The notes under the pieces: generated by a model | Seen by the model: only the letters and a program-made list of their open reading frames with translations | Database searches by the model: none | What the model was told of the DNA's origin: nothing | Made by a program: the position numbers and the translations under genes | In this document: one piece after another, positions 63,740 through 64,000 of the stretch | Numbering within the stretch: position 1 is the stretch's first letter | Layout: each line of letters begins with the position of its first letter | Source: Sindora glabra | Taxonomy: Eukaryota > Streptophyta > Magnoliopsida > Fabales > Fabaceae | Length of the DNA stretch: 64,000 nt | Direction: 5' to 3' | NCBI GenBank assembly: GCA_020226215.1 | Contig: CM035227.1 | Span: 2,535,343 to 2,599,342, forward strand

Positions 63740-64000
63740 CTTCCATGTTAGCTTTAACTTGTTCGAATCTATCGCCTGTGTGTGCTTCAGATTTTGAGTT
63801 CACAGCCAATAAATATCGTTGCTCCTCCATAAATAACCAACCATGCATGCACAGATGAAAGGAGGCAATTCTTGAGATTACTGTAATTCTTACTAATATT
63901 AATTGCACTTAATTATATAAACTAAATGAAAAGAAATATATAAGTTTTTATTACACTTTAATGTATTATCTCTCGGTATCACATAATTGTAAATAAACAT

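Noticed and set aside
63612..63908. Minus-strand frame encoding a polyserine protein
   Set aside because: It is the reverse translation of the (ATG)n(AGG)n microsatellite; the flanking residues have no family features.
1..64000. CRISPR arrays, bacterial operons, rRNA genes or organelle inserts
   Set aside because: No spaced direct-repeat array, Shine-Dalgarno-led gene string or rRNA-like sequence was seen; all coding evidence is of plant nuclear type.

Overview
This window is eukaryotic nuclear DNA from a flowering plant, most likely a eudicot. It is very AT-rich and gene-poor: three protein genes lie in 64 kb of decayed transposons and simple repeats. The genes use GT-AG introns, belong to plant-specific families (two OVATE-type proteins, one YUCCA flavin monooxygenase) and are surrounded by plant-type LTR, LINE, CACTA, hAT-like and MITE sequence. 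I cannot name the species. No virus, operon, CRISPR array or rRNA was seen.

Layout. 1-960: edge of a minus-strand LTR retrotransposon (primer-binding site at 205-216). 1551-2453 and 6611-7336: two intronless OVATE-family genes, same strand, about 4.2 kb apart, with foldback elements between them. 9431-11096: solo LTR. 12810-19071: decayed LTR retrotransposon with both LTRs, PBS and PPT. 19272-29969: a mosaic in which a LINE 3' module and a CACTA-derived module each occur twice (order A-B-A'-B'), including a CACTA-type element with an intact TAA target-site duplication and a hAT-like insertion. 30310-32290: degenerate 75-84 bp minisatellite and a 350 bp tandem duplication. 32.3-44.9 kb: non-coding, with MITEs and microsatellites. 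44964-46998 (minus): a complete four-exon YUCCA gene. 49.3-49.8 kb: Copia reverse transcriptase relic. 50063-51715: a second solo LTR of the same family as the first, with an exact 5 bp TSD. 52.5-54.0 kb: CACTA (En/Spm) transposase relic; a CACTA-type terminus lies at 59001. 59-64 kb: no recognisable gene, ending in an (ATG)n(AGG)n microsatellite.

The genes are all plausibly developmental (OVATE transcriptional repressors; YUCCA catalysing the last step of auxin synthesis), but nothing in the sequence shows that they act together. I found no convincing new biological system. The most unusual material is the duplicated LINE/CACTA mosaic, the minisatellite and the hairpin-forming elements beside the OVATE genes.
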